A stretch of DNA of 64,000 nt from positions 1 to 64,000 of the forward strand of contig JAQOTA010000051.1 of the NCBI GenBank assembly GCA_029532415.1, given 5' to 3'. Below, in pieces: positions 10,810-21,829 of this stretch. Every line of letters begins with the position of its first letter. Position 1 is the first letter of the stretch. Source of the DNA: Marasmius tenuissimus (taxonomy: Eukaryota; Basidiomycota; Agaricomycetes; Agaricales; Marasmiaceae). A program made the position numbers and the translations under genes. Below the pieces are notes generated by a model. It was not told the origin of the DNA and ran no database searches. It was given only the letters and a program-made list of their open reading frames with translations.

Positions 10810-12283
10810 ATGCCCGCGATACCCCAGATCAAGTTGAACACTGGAGCGGAGATTCCTGGTATAGGTACGCGATCTCTTCATCCTGAAATGTGCCCTCTTC
10901 GACACAGACTATCTAGCCCTAGGATGTGCTCCCGCACCGTTTACTCCTGATGCCATTGACGCGAGCAAGAATTGGATGCTCACTGCCTTGAAGGTTGCCA
11001 ATATTCCTCCCCATCGAAGAGTTTGCATCTAGATAAGACTGAATAAATGCACAGGCGGGCTATCGTCACTTCGATACAGCTCAATTCTACAGTATGATCT
11101 CCCTTTTTTTCGCTCTGGCGCAGGTTTTTTGTGCTCAACTCCTGGCAGAGACCGAGGCTTCCCTCGGGAAAGCTATACGAGAATCCGGTATACCTCGCGA
11201 GGAAATAACTATCACAACAAAACTATCACCACATCGAGGTGGACAATATGTCGAGCGGGCGTTCAATGATAGCTTAGAGACTTTGGGCGTCGATTATGTT
11301 GACTTGGTAGGCAACCTTTGATATACTTCTGAGTCTGTAGCGAGGACTCAATAGTTGACTTGTCTGACATCGACCCTTTCACGAACCTCCAGTTTCTCAT
11401 CCACTTTCCTCAAGTCACGGAATATCGAAGTATGTATAGCATGATCAACTTCTTGGAGGACGCTAACTGTACCCTCCAAGCCGGCTACGAGTTCCCCGAA
11501 ACCGCTGAAGAACAGTTTGGGGGCTTTAAAGTCCTGGATAAGCCCGATTTTCACGATACCTGGGCAGCGCTAGAGAAGATCCATCAAAGTGGGCAAGCGA
11601 AAGCCATCGGAGTATCCAATTTCTCTGTGAAAACGTGAGTGTCTTGCGTCTAGGACACCGCCCTCCTTTACCCATCAACTTACCAACCCCAAACGCAGTT
11701 TAGAGGCTCTCGCCCGAACCCAAAAAGTGGTGCCTGCCGTGAATCAAGTCGAGTAGGTTCTACTCCCGGATCTATCGCCACGACATACGAGTAACTCCTT
11801 CCAATAAGAATGACACCGTATCTGTCTCAAGAAGACTTGCTGGAGTACTGTCAGAGCAAAGGCATTATCGTCATGGCGTATGGTCCTTCCGGTATGTGTC
11901 CTGATGCAGGCGGGCCCTCGACTTACGCTCGAAGCATTACTCTTCAGGCCACCAGAAGGTTCGTAGCGATCCGACCATTGTAGCCATGGCGCAGGAGTAC
12001 AACGCATCTCCGAACCAAGTGATCTTGGCGTGGCATATTGCTAGGGGGGTATTACCTATCCCCAAGAGTTCGAATCCGGAGCGTCAGAAGGAGAACATAA
12101 CGGTACGGTGGAGTTTGATCACGGACATGACAAGCGGACTCACTAAATAGGCAGCTCCCCACGCTGAGCCCCAAGGATATCGAGATTATCACCGCTCTGG
12201 ACAGGAGCGAACGAATTCTCAGCAAAGCTGGTCCCGATGGAAAGATGTTTGGTTGGACTTTTGAGCAGTATGGGTGGAAATAA
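10810..12283 (+). CDS. Aldo/keto reductase (NADPH-dependent, AKR3/AKR5-like)
   Basis: Ten exons: 10810-10864, 10917-10993, 11055-11091, 11149-11306, 11393-11429, 11481-11634, 11699-11752, 11809-11891, 11948-12102, 12155-12283. They total 939 nt (312 residues), a standard AKR length. The catalytic tetrad is visible: Asp and Tyr in HFDTAQFY, Lys in TTKLS, and His in FLIHFP. Further signatures are [48 protein letters not shown] and the C-terminal ILSKAGP. Members reduce carbonyls such as sugars, keto-acids and aldehydes; the substrate cannot be told. The intron at 11430-11480 is 51 nt, hence in phase, so retention would add 17 residues; its GTATGT donor and CTAAC branch site argue that it is spliced. 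Confidence 0.92.
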
Positions 12284-12459
12284 GGTCGGAGGAAAGCGAA
12301 ATCTCTGGTCGGGCTTTTAACCTGAAGTCGTTACTTTCTTTTCTTTTTTTTGTTACATGTTCTTCAAGAGTCCCGAGTCGCATCTAAACATGAACAGTCT
12401 TGAAGATGAGCTCGGGGAGAGATAAATAGACTCGGCGATGCTCGAGGATGCTATGGTCG

Positions 12460-13082
12460 TCGGTGACACTTGTTGGAATTCTAGCAAAGTATATCAACCA
12501 TTACCTCCAATCTGATGCTGAATCCTCCCACCGTCCCGACAAATCAAATATCTCGCCGCCTGTTATGTTTTCAGCAGGGCTAAAGTTGATAAATTTCTCG
12601 CCTGGCAGAGTAACGAAGAACTTGGTGGCCCTTCAAGCTTCAAGCACCGTCATCGAACGGGCTGGCGAGATGCCGTAGAGCGGGTTAGAGCGGCACGTTC
12701 AGAGCTACCACCAGATCACTTCGAGCCATATTCGAGATAGTAGACGATGATCACCCTCCCCCTCATGAACGCCCATCGCAACAGAAAAGTACAGGCAGAG
12801 GACCCCGATGGCAACCCAAGAGACCTTACAGATACCGGAGATAAAGCCCAATACAGCGAGTTGAATGGCCTTTCCGACTCAGAACCACCCCCACAGCCGG
12901 TGCTACCGTCCGGGGATCAAGCTGGTGAACGAGGCTCACTCGTTGAGAACGCAGATACCAACGAACAGGGAAGTATTTCAGGGCGATCGGCAGCGAGGAC
13001 TGGGGATCCTGCCATAAACAGTGCAGCTGGCTCTGTACAAGGGAAGCTGGTAGGAGGTCCGGACGTTGACAAGAACGTGTAG
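12460..13082 (+). pseudogene. Decayed tail of a DUF6535-associated gene
   Basis: This segment is a broken relative of the C-terminal part of the genes at 2-1219 and 43235-45053. Recognisable pieces are INHYLQSDAESSHRP, then SAGLKLI, ELPPDHFE, and the end VGGPDVDKNV, in the right order but in more than one frame and with in-frame stops. The region between ELPPDHFE and the tail keeps the acidic/Pro-rich composition of the relatives. Only the last third of the family is present, so it is a truncated duplicate rather than a complete gene. It sits between the aldo/keto reductase and DNA2, both intact. Confidence 0.75.
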
Positions 13083-13522
13083 TCGAGACTTCAAACTTGC
13101 TGCCTTGGATTTTACCAGCCAAGGTTGCGTTTTTACATCTACGTGGTTGTATCTATGGTATCCAATACGTTGCTCGGAAATTACCGTACAATCTTGAGGG
13201 TTCTCGCTATGAATAGACTCTATGTGAGAGATCGAGACTGAGCCACAAGTCATTGTCAAAGGTCCCCAGAGAGAGCTCAGGTCGACGCTCAGTTCGAACG
13301 TGGTCATTGGCCTTGCATTGGCCTTGCATTGACGTCGTAAACTGCGACCGCCATCTTCACCTCACGTTGACCTTGTATACACCGTCAATCATCGACATAA
13401 TGGCCTCTCCACTGGCAGATCAGCTTTTTGCTCAAAATTTCGGGTCCGTATCCCCAGTATAGCGGTCTATAAGATTTCTAAAATACATGCAAATGTGCAG
13501 TAGGATCCAATAATCTCACTCC

Positions 13523-16500
13523 CTATTTCGTGTCATTAACAAGATCTTGAAGAATTGGCCGTCCTCGAAGTAGTCCCTCCACTTCGACTTTCTTCTGTTT
13601 CTTCTGCGGTGGCTCCACCGTAGGGTTCTCTTTCGTAACCGCGTCGTGGTCACCTGCATGCCTCTTGACCCGAGGAGAGGCAGGCACGACGGGAACAAAC
13701 GTCTCGCTATGTGCGGTATCTGCTCCCGCGGGCAGCTGAAGAATCCAACCCTTCCCCTCCATGAGCACGAAAAACTCGTGTAATAACTCGATATCGGCAA
13801 GGGTCTTCCTCGACCCCACAATGATCAGCTTAGATCGTGCGCGTGTGAATGAGACGTTCATCCGACGCCAATCCCGAACGAGATCTCCAATCTAGATCAA
13901 GGGGCCGTAAGTAAATGTCTGTACCTTCACTTGCTAGGGAAGAACCAAATTACGCACCGAACCTGTGCTGTTGGACCGCACCAGAGAGATGATGATACAG
14001 TCCTTATCCCTTCCTTGACTCTTATCTGCAGTCATGAACTCTATCCCACTACGTACTTTCAGCTTCTGACTGAGCACTTTGATTTGCTGACGGTACAGCG
14101 ATATGATGCCTAACTGTGAGGGCTGTATTCCGCAACATATAAGCGTTTCAGTAACCTGGTAAACGATATTCGCTTCTCCTTCGTTCTGAACGAGGTCGCC
14201 GACTCTGGAGTCATGACAAGGAATCATGTCTGTGTCGACAAAGACCGCCTTGCACCTGAAGGTATTAACTCAGAATGTACCCGTGACGCGAGCTACGGAA
14301 GGCTCGTACCTCTCATCCATGAGCCTTTCAATCCAACAGCTCTCTCCGCCAGAGCATCCCAGCGTGCCATTATGTATGTTTTGTAGGAACGATCGATCTG
14401 GTAGAACAAGGGCCTGACGAGCTACCTCTTCCGAGCCACAACGCAGACGGTTTCCATAGATCAACTTGTTCGACAGAAGCATGATATCGGCGTTCATTCG
14501 ATACTGATAAGCAAGGTCAACAACAGATCCGGGATGGGCATCCGACAAGCGGCGGAAAAGGGAGACGTCCAAGCCACCTTTCCGAGCGAGTGGGTTTCGT
14601 ACCTTCGATCAGGTTCAGTCCAGAACTCAGCAATGAAAACGCGAGCGTACTCACAAGTGGAGGTAACTGGAAGTGATCCCCGACGAGAACGAACTTGTCA
14701 GCGAAACGAAGGGGGCCAAGACAGGTGGGCAAGGTTATCTGAGATGCTTCGTCGACGATACAATAATCGAATTTCCTCCGAGAGAATAGTCCCCTTTATA
14801 CCCTGTTAGCCTCAATCAGATGTACCAGAAAAACAATGGCCACGCACTGATCAATCGAAAGACAAGTGGTAGCCACCACAGGCGGTGTCATAAGCTGATG
14901 CTCGAGTTGCTCAACTGTCGTCGCTGGGATTCGCGCGCTAAGGGTGAGATGTCGTACGTCCGGGTGAACCTACAAGTCACAATGAGCGCGATGCCAGAGG
15001 AGTTCGCGGACAGTACGCACTTTATCGACATTGCCCATCCTGAGAATAGTAAAGTCTACGTCATCCTTTAACTTCATCAGTATCGTATCGACGGCCGAAT
15101 GTGTATAGGACGTCAATAACACCGTCTTCCCCATCTCGACCATGATTTTGATAATAGCCGCAATCACAGTCGTCTTGCCAGTGCCAGGCATACCCAGAAC
15201 CAGAGCATAGTCCTGGGCGGTCAGAACTTTCTTGACAGCCTCACATTGATGTGGATTGAGATGTGCGGTGAACTTCGCAACTGCTGGAGGCATGGGGAAC
15301 GTCGAAGGGTCATGGAAGTAAGGCTTCCGCAAATCGACAACAAGCTCCAAGCGTTTTGAGTCCCCGTCCGCGTAAAAGATTTGGGCAAGGTTGTCTCTGA
15401 TACGTGCCATCCCTCCATGTAGGTCGTCCCTATCAATGCGGTAAATGATGGGTTCGGATGAGCTGGATATATTCGGGCGGGAACGAATGTGTTCGAGGGA
15501 AAGGTCATGATCAACACCCACCACGACTTCAGTCGGGGTAAGGGCAAGGATGAACCCGTGAGCGAGCGCGATGAGGTTGGGCTCCACCGAGATCGTGACG
15601 GCGTCGTTCACGTCGAGAAGACCATTCAGCAGGGACGTTGACAAGAGGCTGCTGGGCGCTCTTTTGAATCTGTATGTAAAAGCGTGGATTTTGGCATCGC
15701 GCGCTGCTGCAGTCGTTGGCAGGGGCGACGGTTTGAAGGAAGTATCCAAAGCCATGGAGCTCAAGCATCGACCTTTCGCCTCACGTTCAGCTGCACCCAT
15801 GGTCCAAAGCTCCTTCCTGAATTTATGGATATCGTGCTCTTCCAGGGACAAGAGATGTTCCCACTTCTTGAAGAATGCCGTTTGAGAGGAGGTCAGATGT
15901 CCAGTCTTGAGTTCATACGCGTCAGCGATTGGCGAAGAGGTGTCTTCTATGTTCTCTACAGCCTATAGATCATCGTCAGCCCAAGTTATATTCAAACGGA
16001 CAGACACTCACCTTCCTGTACAACATACAACTATCAATAGAGTAACATCGTTTGCAGGTCCGTTCGTCATCGATCGTAGGTGGCAAGAAAGGTTCTGGCG
16101 GAAGCTCAGAGTCCACTTTCAGACCGATTTGCCTGCGCCTCGTATATGCGGCAATCTCATTCCTCGCAAGGATCAAGTGCCTCAATTCGATTTGGCTCTG
16201 AGGCACCTGAACGACGTCTTCGTGTTGTGTGTAAAACAGCAAGCCCGAAGAGACCTCCATTCCGTAACGCTCCTGTGCAAGGAGGGTGTACAACATCGTC
16301 TGAGCACGATGCTCCAACATCCCAACAGAGCGGCCGGTTTTAATCTCGAGTGGCTTGGGCCCATGAGTGAGGGTGGGTTTCGGCGAAAGAAATGTCTTCT
16401 CGGATATTGTAGTTTGTAAGGTCGCGTCGATTTTTCCTTTGAGGCCATAAGTGGGCGACCAAATGTCTTCTTCGACATCGAGAAGGTCGGTAATCGCGAG

Positions 16501-17767
16501 TAGGGTGGTCTGGCCGTGTGAAGCACGCGTATTGGATATAACTGCTTCTGACTGGAGTGTGCATACAGTTTTTAATCATGAGAAACTCAGGAGTAACGGG
16601 CGACAGACCTTAGGATCGTCAGAAAGGTATCTCTCGAAAAATGTCTGAATTCCCTTCGCCCTAGCTTTCACCTGACTCCGTCCCATTTCCACGTTCATTT
16701 CAATACGGACGAGATCCGCCAGATTGCTCCTCACAACTTCGTCGATTTGCTGGTCTATCCACCTATCGTCCCAGCGTCGAGCAGCAAGACACGTTTGGAA
16801 AACAGTGTGGAGCATGTTACCCCAGACCAAAGAGGGCGTCATGTCCGTTGAGGAACGAATAAGGCCCGAGAGTAAAGCCTTCCGACGGCAATGTGCTGCT
16901 GTGGAAAGGGCTGTTGCTGTCACGAGAACGTCGGGGTGTAGGATGAGATTATTCTTCTTGGAGGATATGACGATAGAGGATGTCATCAAGGAGCTCGATT
17001 CTGTGAGTGGAATGAACTCTCCGAGAACGTTAATGGTGTCGCCTACACACAACGACTTGTCAGCAAATCGAAACAGCTCTTTGACACCTAACGCGCACCT
17101 TCACGGACATCGGTGGACGCCCAATCGTCATTGAGGATGACAGACCGTAATTCCTCTGTCGGGGAAACTTTCACGACCAGTTGCTGTTCGTTGTGTCAAT
17201 AAGGAGCCCACAGTCAACTGCAACATATTCACGCACTTTGGATAGTTTCCCGTTTACTTCTGTCTCTCCTACTGTTTCCACTACGCAACGAGTGCACGTC
17301 TCTCGGATATATGACTTTGCCTTGGGTGGTTGGGGCTTCATTGGTGACTACAACAAGATGTGAGTAATAAGCCTATGCTGAGACGGGTGCGGTCTCACCG
17401 CTTTGTTTTTCTTGGGGGATAGTTTCTTCGGTGAAAGCTCATAGCTCATGTCCCAGTCCCAATCCTCGACCCCGTTCATCAGCTCCTCTGCCTCTGTATC
17501 TTCCAGTCTTGATGCGGTTGGGGGAGGCTTGGGAGGCTTGATTGGTGATTTTATGCATGTATGTTTTGCGCTTCTGATTGGTGTTCTTGGAGAAGTCATC
17601 TTCTTAACTGGCGATGAATCTGGTGTCAGAGTAGCATTCCAAAACGAATCGTCTGGTCCCAATCCAGCGAGCAGGTCCTTCATAAAGTCGACCTCTTCTT
17701 GCTCTGACGGGTGTAAGCGAGACATAGTTGAGGTAAGGGTGGGAATGAGAGTTCGATGGAGAGACAA
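13523..17767 (-). CDS. DNA2: DNA2: replication nuclease/helicase
   Basis: Eleven exons: 17767-17399, 17347-17237, 17183-17099, 17042-16609, 16551-16012, 15962-15021, 14969-14848, 14793-14655, 14602-14310, 14255-13958, 13891-13523. The product is 1233 residues in one frame. A start 14 codons later (MSRLHPSEQ) is equally possible. After a disordered N-terminus come an OB-like segment and the RecB-type nuclease, with [29 protein letters not shown] and LEIKTGR, closed by the iron-sulphur cysteines [10 protein letters not shown] plus the Cys of AHCRR. The SF1B helicase has Walker [10 protein letters not shown] (about residue 776), [27 protein letters not shown] and [12 protein letters not shown]. 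Dna2 trims long Okazaki flaps and resects double-strand breaks. The C-terminal basic KKQKK cluster may be a nuclear localisation signal. Confidence 0.95.
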
Positions 17768-18240
17768 GTCCAGCTGCAGACTATGTGGTCAGGAAGAAAG
17801 CTGAAGTTGTTGACCGTGACGCGGGGTCGCGATTCCTCACGTGCTCGAGTTTACGATTCCCACGAGCGCGACAGTAGGCGCTTGTGAGTCTGTGTAGGGG
17901 CTTGTATTCAAAGCGGCTGTTACGAAGTCTGTTACGGCAGCCTTTTGTTTTCTAGCTACGATGTCTCGTGGCCTGATTTGGGCTGATCCCGACCTCTTAT
18001 TGTCGGTCGTCAAGGTCCTTCTACTGGCGGACCCGTTCTCTAGTCAACGGCATCCTTCAATTATGATACCGTGTAGGTCCCCCCGGAATCCTTGTACTAT
18101 TATCTTCGGTCGCTGATCTTCGTCACTCGTGCTTTGTATGCCTAAGCTCCAATCATCGCAGTAACCAAGGATTGACAACTGTTGTTCTTTACTGGGTTTT
18201 TGTCTGCTATTACAATGAGCCTATCGGCCTAGCGACTCGT
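17768..18240. other. Intergenic, DNA2 upstream region
   Basis: About 470 bp separate the DNA2 start from the next plus-strand promoter. I see no coding signal and no repeat in it. It must contain the DNA2 promoter on the minus strand, but no clear TATA element or MCB-type ACGCGT motif is visible. Confidence 0.5.
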
Positions 18241-18250
18241 CCCTCGTCCG

Positions 18251-18258
18251 ATATATAA
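18251..18258 (+). promoter_or_regulatory. TATA box upstream of the 18.4-19.2 kb gene
   Basis: ATATATAAGG at 18251-18260 is a strong TATA match. It lies about 130 bp before the ATG pair at 18384/18387 and supports a plus-strand transcript starting near 18.29 kb. Confidence 0.5.
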
Positions 18259-18383
18259 GGTCTGGTAGCCTCATGGCGTGTTCCTCATCGGAAAGGATAA
18301 CGAGAACAAACGTTCTTCGAGCCTCAGACCTCTAAATCCATCAGTCCCGCCAACACCGAAACCAAAATCACGACTCACGACTC

Positions 18384-19171
18384 ATGATGACTTACGCGTA
18401 CGGCTCTTACTCTCCATCCTCGGCTACCTCTTCTTCCGAGTCTCTGCTCTCGTACTCGAGCTCGAGTTCACGATCTCACTATACTTGTTCGTCTTCGTAC
18501 CCTCTCAGCGAGCAATCGAAACACGCCTTGGCTTTCAAACTACGACAAGGCCTCAAAACATGGGTCAATATGCCCGTGGGATTTCCCTTCCGTACGACAG
18601 TATATCGGTCGCAGCCAATAATTTCCTACGAGTCCTACGAATTCCAAGAAGACATACGGACGAATGCCGGACACTCCCTCCGTATAAAGCTTGAGTACAC
18701 AGGATCAGCCGCGTCGTGCGGATCGCGTAAACACTTCTCCTGGAAGATCTACAGCGTTGACACTCGTCAACGCAGACAGACTCGTCAGTTCCTACTCTTC
18801 TTCACGCTTGCTAACGATTGAACCTGACCCGATTTCTCACCACAGAAACCCCAGTGGCCCATGTCCAAGTTGACCCTTCAGTCATGGACAGCGCCTACGG
18901 AAAACACCTTCGACATGACCCCAGAGTCATATCCTCAGCCCTCGCTTTGTCTGTGGAACTCGGCGGCCAAGTCCTCACAATATGCGAGGGCAAAACTCTT
19001 CGGTCTTCTAGACGCTTTACTCTTCGCCCATCACCAAAATGCCCCGGACCCTTCTTCCCCCAATCGATACTATACATCGCAACTGATAGTTCAAACGCTT
19101 CAGAAGTTCTCCATCATTTCTGCCATGACAATTAGGTGTGTTCGCTCCATGCAGTCCTCTTTCGGAGAGTA
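18384..19171 (+). CDS. Uncharacterised small gene, exon structure uncertain
   Basis: I do not recognise this gene. The first frame starts MMTYAYGSYSPSS and is very Ser/Tyr-rich, followed by SEQSKHALAFKLRQGLKTW. A convincing intron lies at about 18786-18845: donor GTCAGT, branch GCTAAC, acceptor CACAG. After the acceptor one frame reads KPQWPMSKLTLQSW and then LCLWNSAAKSSQYARAK, which looks protein-like up to a stop near 19171. However, the first frame enters the intron in phase 1, while that second exon frame needs phase 0, so at least one further splice or another start is missing from this model. A TATA box at 18251 supports transcription. Treat the limits as approximate. Confidence 0.35.
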
Positions 19172-19707
19172 ACAGGACTGAACGTACTACCTTCAGAACG
19201 AGACTGCTTTCCAACGATCGAGGCTACGCAAGGCGCAGGATGTCGCGTCGCCTTTTCTATGATTCTCATGCCCATATTCACGTCCCACCACGAATCACCT
19301 CTATATATTTCCGTTCGCTGTATCATATATCATTTTCTTCGTTTTCGATCGTAATGTATCATACACCAACACTATAGTAGTAACACATCTAATAAATATC
19401 CTCAGTGCATATTCTCTCATGAAGTTGACCCCGACTCATCAATTGGCTCACACAATCTCAGTATCGCGAATATGATGTGTGCATCACAAAACGAATGATA
19501 TATTGATACAAAACTATACTAATTTCTAACTAATGACTACCTAATAATGCAAATGCAAGCAATTCCATAAGGGACGTAGGATGTATATGGCGTAACCGTG
19601 GCACTGAACGTGGACATAGCATAACAAGAGGGAAGAGAAAAACAAAACAACATTGAACCACAAGCAGATCAGGAAAAAGTGTCAAGGTCCAACGAGCATT
19701 CAATCAA

Positions 19708-21769
19708 CTAATCTTCCATAGCATCTGCAAAGCCCACCCCGCATTCCTCCTTCCTGGCCTTCGCCCGTACAGACTTCAAATCCTTGGCAATCTTCCCCGA
19801 TTCGCGCACCCAAAGCGCATTGATCTCCTCTTCTCTGATATCAGTCGAGGACATACCAACACCCAGCCCCCGTAGTACCTCATCGACCCACACACCGGTG
19901 TTCAACTTTACCTCCCCAGACGGACCACCGGCCTTGCTGCCGCCAAACGACGTAGTCCTCGAGAACCTGGCTTTGGTTTTAGGTTTGGTAGGCGAACTCG
20001 GTCCGGATGATGGTAACGAGACCAGCCCAACACCCTCGAGCATCACCAAAAGGTCTCCAAACTCCGTGCGAGAAACAGTCGAAGAGATGCTGTCGTTCGT
20101 TTCACGTGTCAACATGAGACCGTGATATGAGTGAAGCTGGGATACGTCGAGAGACAGATCTTTCTTGTTGAACGACGGCGACGAGTTGGAACGCTTTACA
20201 GGTGAAGCTGACGGGGCTGATGACGATGTCAGAGACAGACCGGCTTCTACTCTTTTGGAAGCGAGAAGAATGGAGAGAAGAACTAGTCGGGATTGGAAGC
20301 TCAACGCCCGGGTCTTTACAACGATCTCGCTGTTCGAGTTAGATGACGGTTGTGAGCCGACGACCGTGTGAGAAGACGCATTGGTTGTTGTCGACGAGGA
20401 TGGTTTATACGCTTTGAGCGCACTCAGAACGTGGGCAGGGGAAACGGTATATGAAGGAGCCACAAGCACATCAGCATCTGCCTTGGGTTTGACAGCAAGG
20501 TCGATTGCCCCTCGAAGGACTTCGAGAAGTGCCCTGACATCACCCGTCAGCGATGCCACTTTCTTGGCCAGCAAAGTGATGGTAGGATTGGGCAGGAACT
20601 TTCTGAACGATTCAGAATCCTCCGAATGTAAAGAGGATAACCGTGAGCGAAGAATTTGCTCGAGTTGAGCGGATGTGTAGGGGGCGAAATGAAGTGTCTG
20701 GACGTCCTCGGGAATGGAAGCAGGTGACGAAGTGAGGGTATGAGTGTTGGCAATGCCGATGATACGAAGGTTGTTGCCATGGGAGGTCGTGAGCGAGAAC
20801 AGTTGTGAAAGGCTTTGAGAAGTCGATGCTATGTGGTCGAGCTCATCCAGCACCACGATGCTGGCGGATAGATCTCAGCAACGAGTTGTATGAGGAACAG
20901 AAGCAGCAACTAACCATTTCGTTTTGAGGCCCTTCAACACTTCCTCCACGCCCTCTCTGCCCTTGACTTTCGGCTTCTTCGACCGTCCTTTGCGCACACT
21001 TTGGAGATCCTCCAGCAGACGTTCCCAAAGAGCGTCCATGCCGTTGAGAGCCATGCAGTTTACCACCAAGACTCGCAGAGTATCAGTCTTCTGGTCCAAT
21101 GACTGGACAATGTCAGTAATGAGTGCGGTCTTTCCGGTGCCGGGGGTGCCGGATACGAAGAGGGTAGATGTGTTGGCGCTGTCTGCCTCGGTGACGGTGT
21201 CGTCGCAAACACCTAGGAACGAGTTCATGAACTCGGTGATGACGGCGCGCTCTGACTCTCGTCCAGGTAATTGGTGTATGTCATTACATGTCGGCCGAAG
21301 GAGCGCTCGAACGCGTGCATGAATAGGTAGTAGGAGTGAGGGTGTAGGAGGTGGCGTAGCGAGAGTTATTTGTGAGATTGCAGTAGCTGGAGTAGTCGGT
21401 GATAATGATACATTTCGCTCTACAAAGAATGGTCAGTATGTTGAGCAATTACGAGAAGGTACACAGCTTACGAATACGAGGACGTGTAGGAGTGACCATA
21501 GTGTCTGTTGCATTCCTTCGAAGGCTCCGAGTCGTTCTCGGAGTGACGGGGGACGATTCTACGACAGAGGAAGAAATAGAGAACGGAGCAATGTTTTCCT
21601 TGTTTGCATCTCCATCAACAGTAGTTGAGGAGATTTTAATCCTCTTGTGAGTGGGTGTCTCGGGTGTCTGCACCTGCTCGCAGGTAGACGAGACTGATGA
21701 GCAGTCGCTCTGAGAACGCTTCCCCAGCACAGAGCTACGTGTAGCACGAGGTGTCTGAGGGGTAGACAT
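19708..21769 (-). CDS. CDC6: CDC6: AAA+ ATPase that loads the MCM helicase
   Basis: Three exons, 21769-21472, 21419-20915 and 20860-19708, give 651 residues in phase. The N-terminus (MSTPQTPRATR) is disordered and full of SP/TP sites (TPETPTHK, SSPVTPR, VTPTRPR), as expected for a protein controlled by cyclin-dependent kinase. The AAA+ core has LPGRESERAVI, Walker A SGTPGTGKTALI (about residues 188-198), Walker B IVVLDELDHIA across the second intron, and sensor 1 IIGIANTHTL. A C-terminal winged-helix region (FQSRLVLLSILLASKRVEAG) follows. Cdc6/Cdc18 binds ORC at origins and helps load MCM2-7 in G1. The final 150 residues hold Ser/Gly-rich inserts. The chosen ATG gives the usual Cdc6 length; a further upstream in-frame extension looks non-coding. 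Confidence 0.94.
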
Positions 21770-21829
21770 CGTCAGGGAAGACCGGTGATGGTGGTGGGAT
21801 GAAGAGAAAAACCAATGGCCGCGGTCAGA

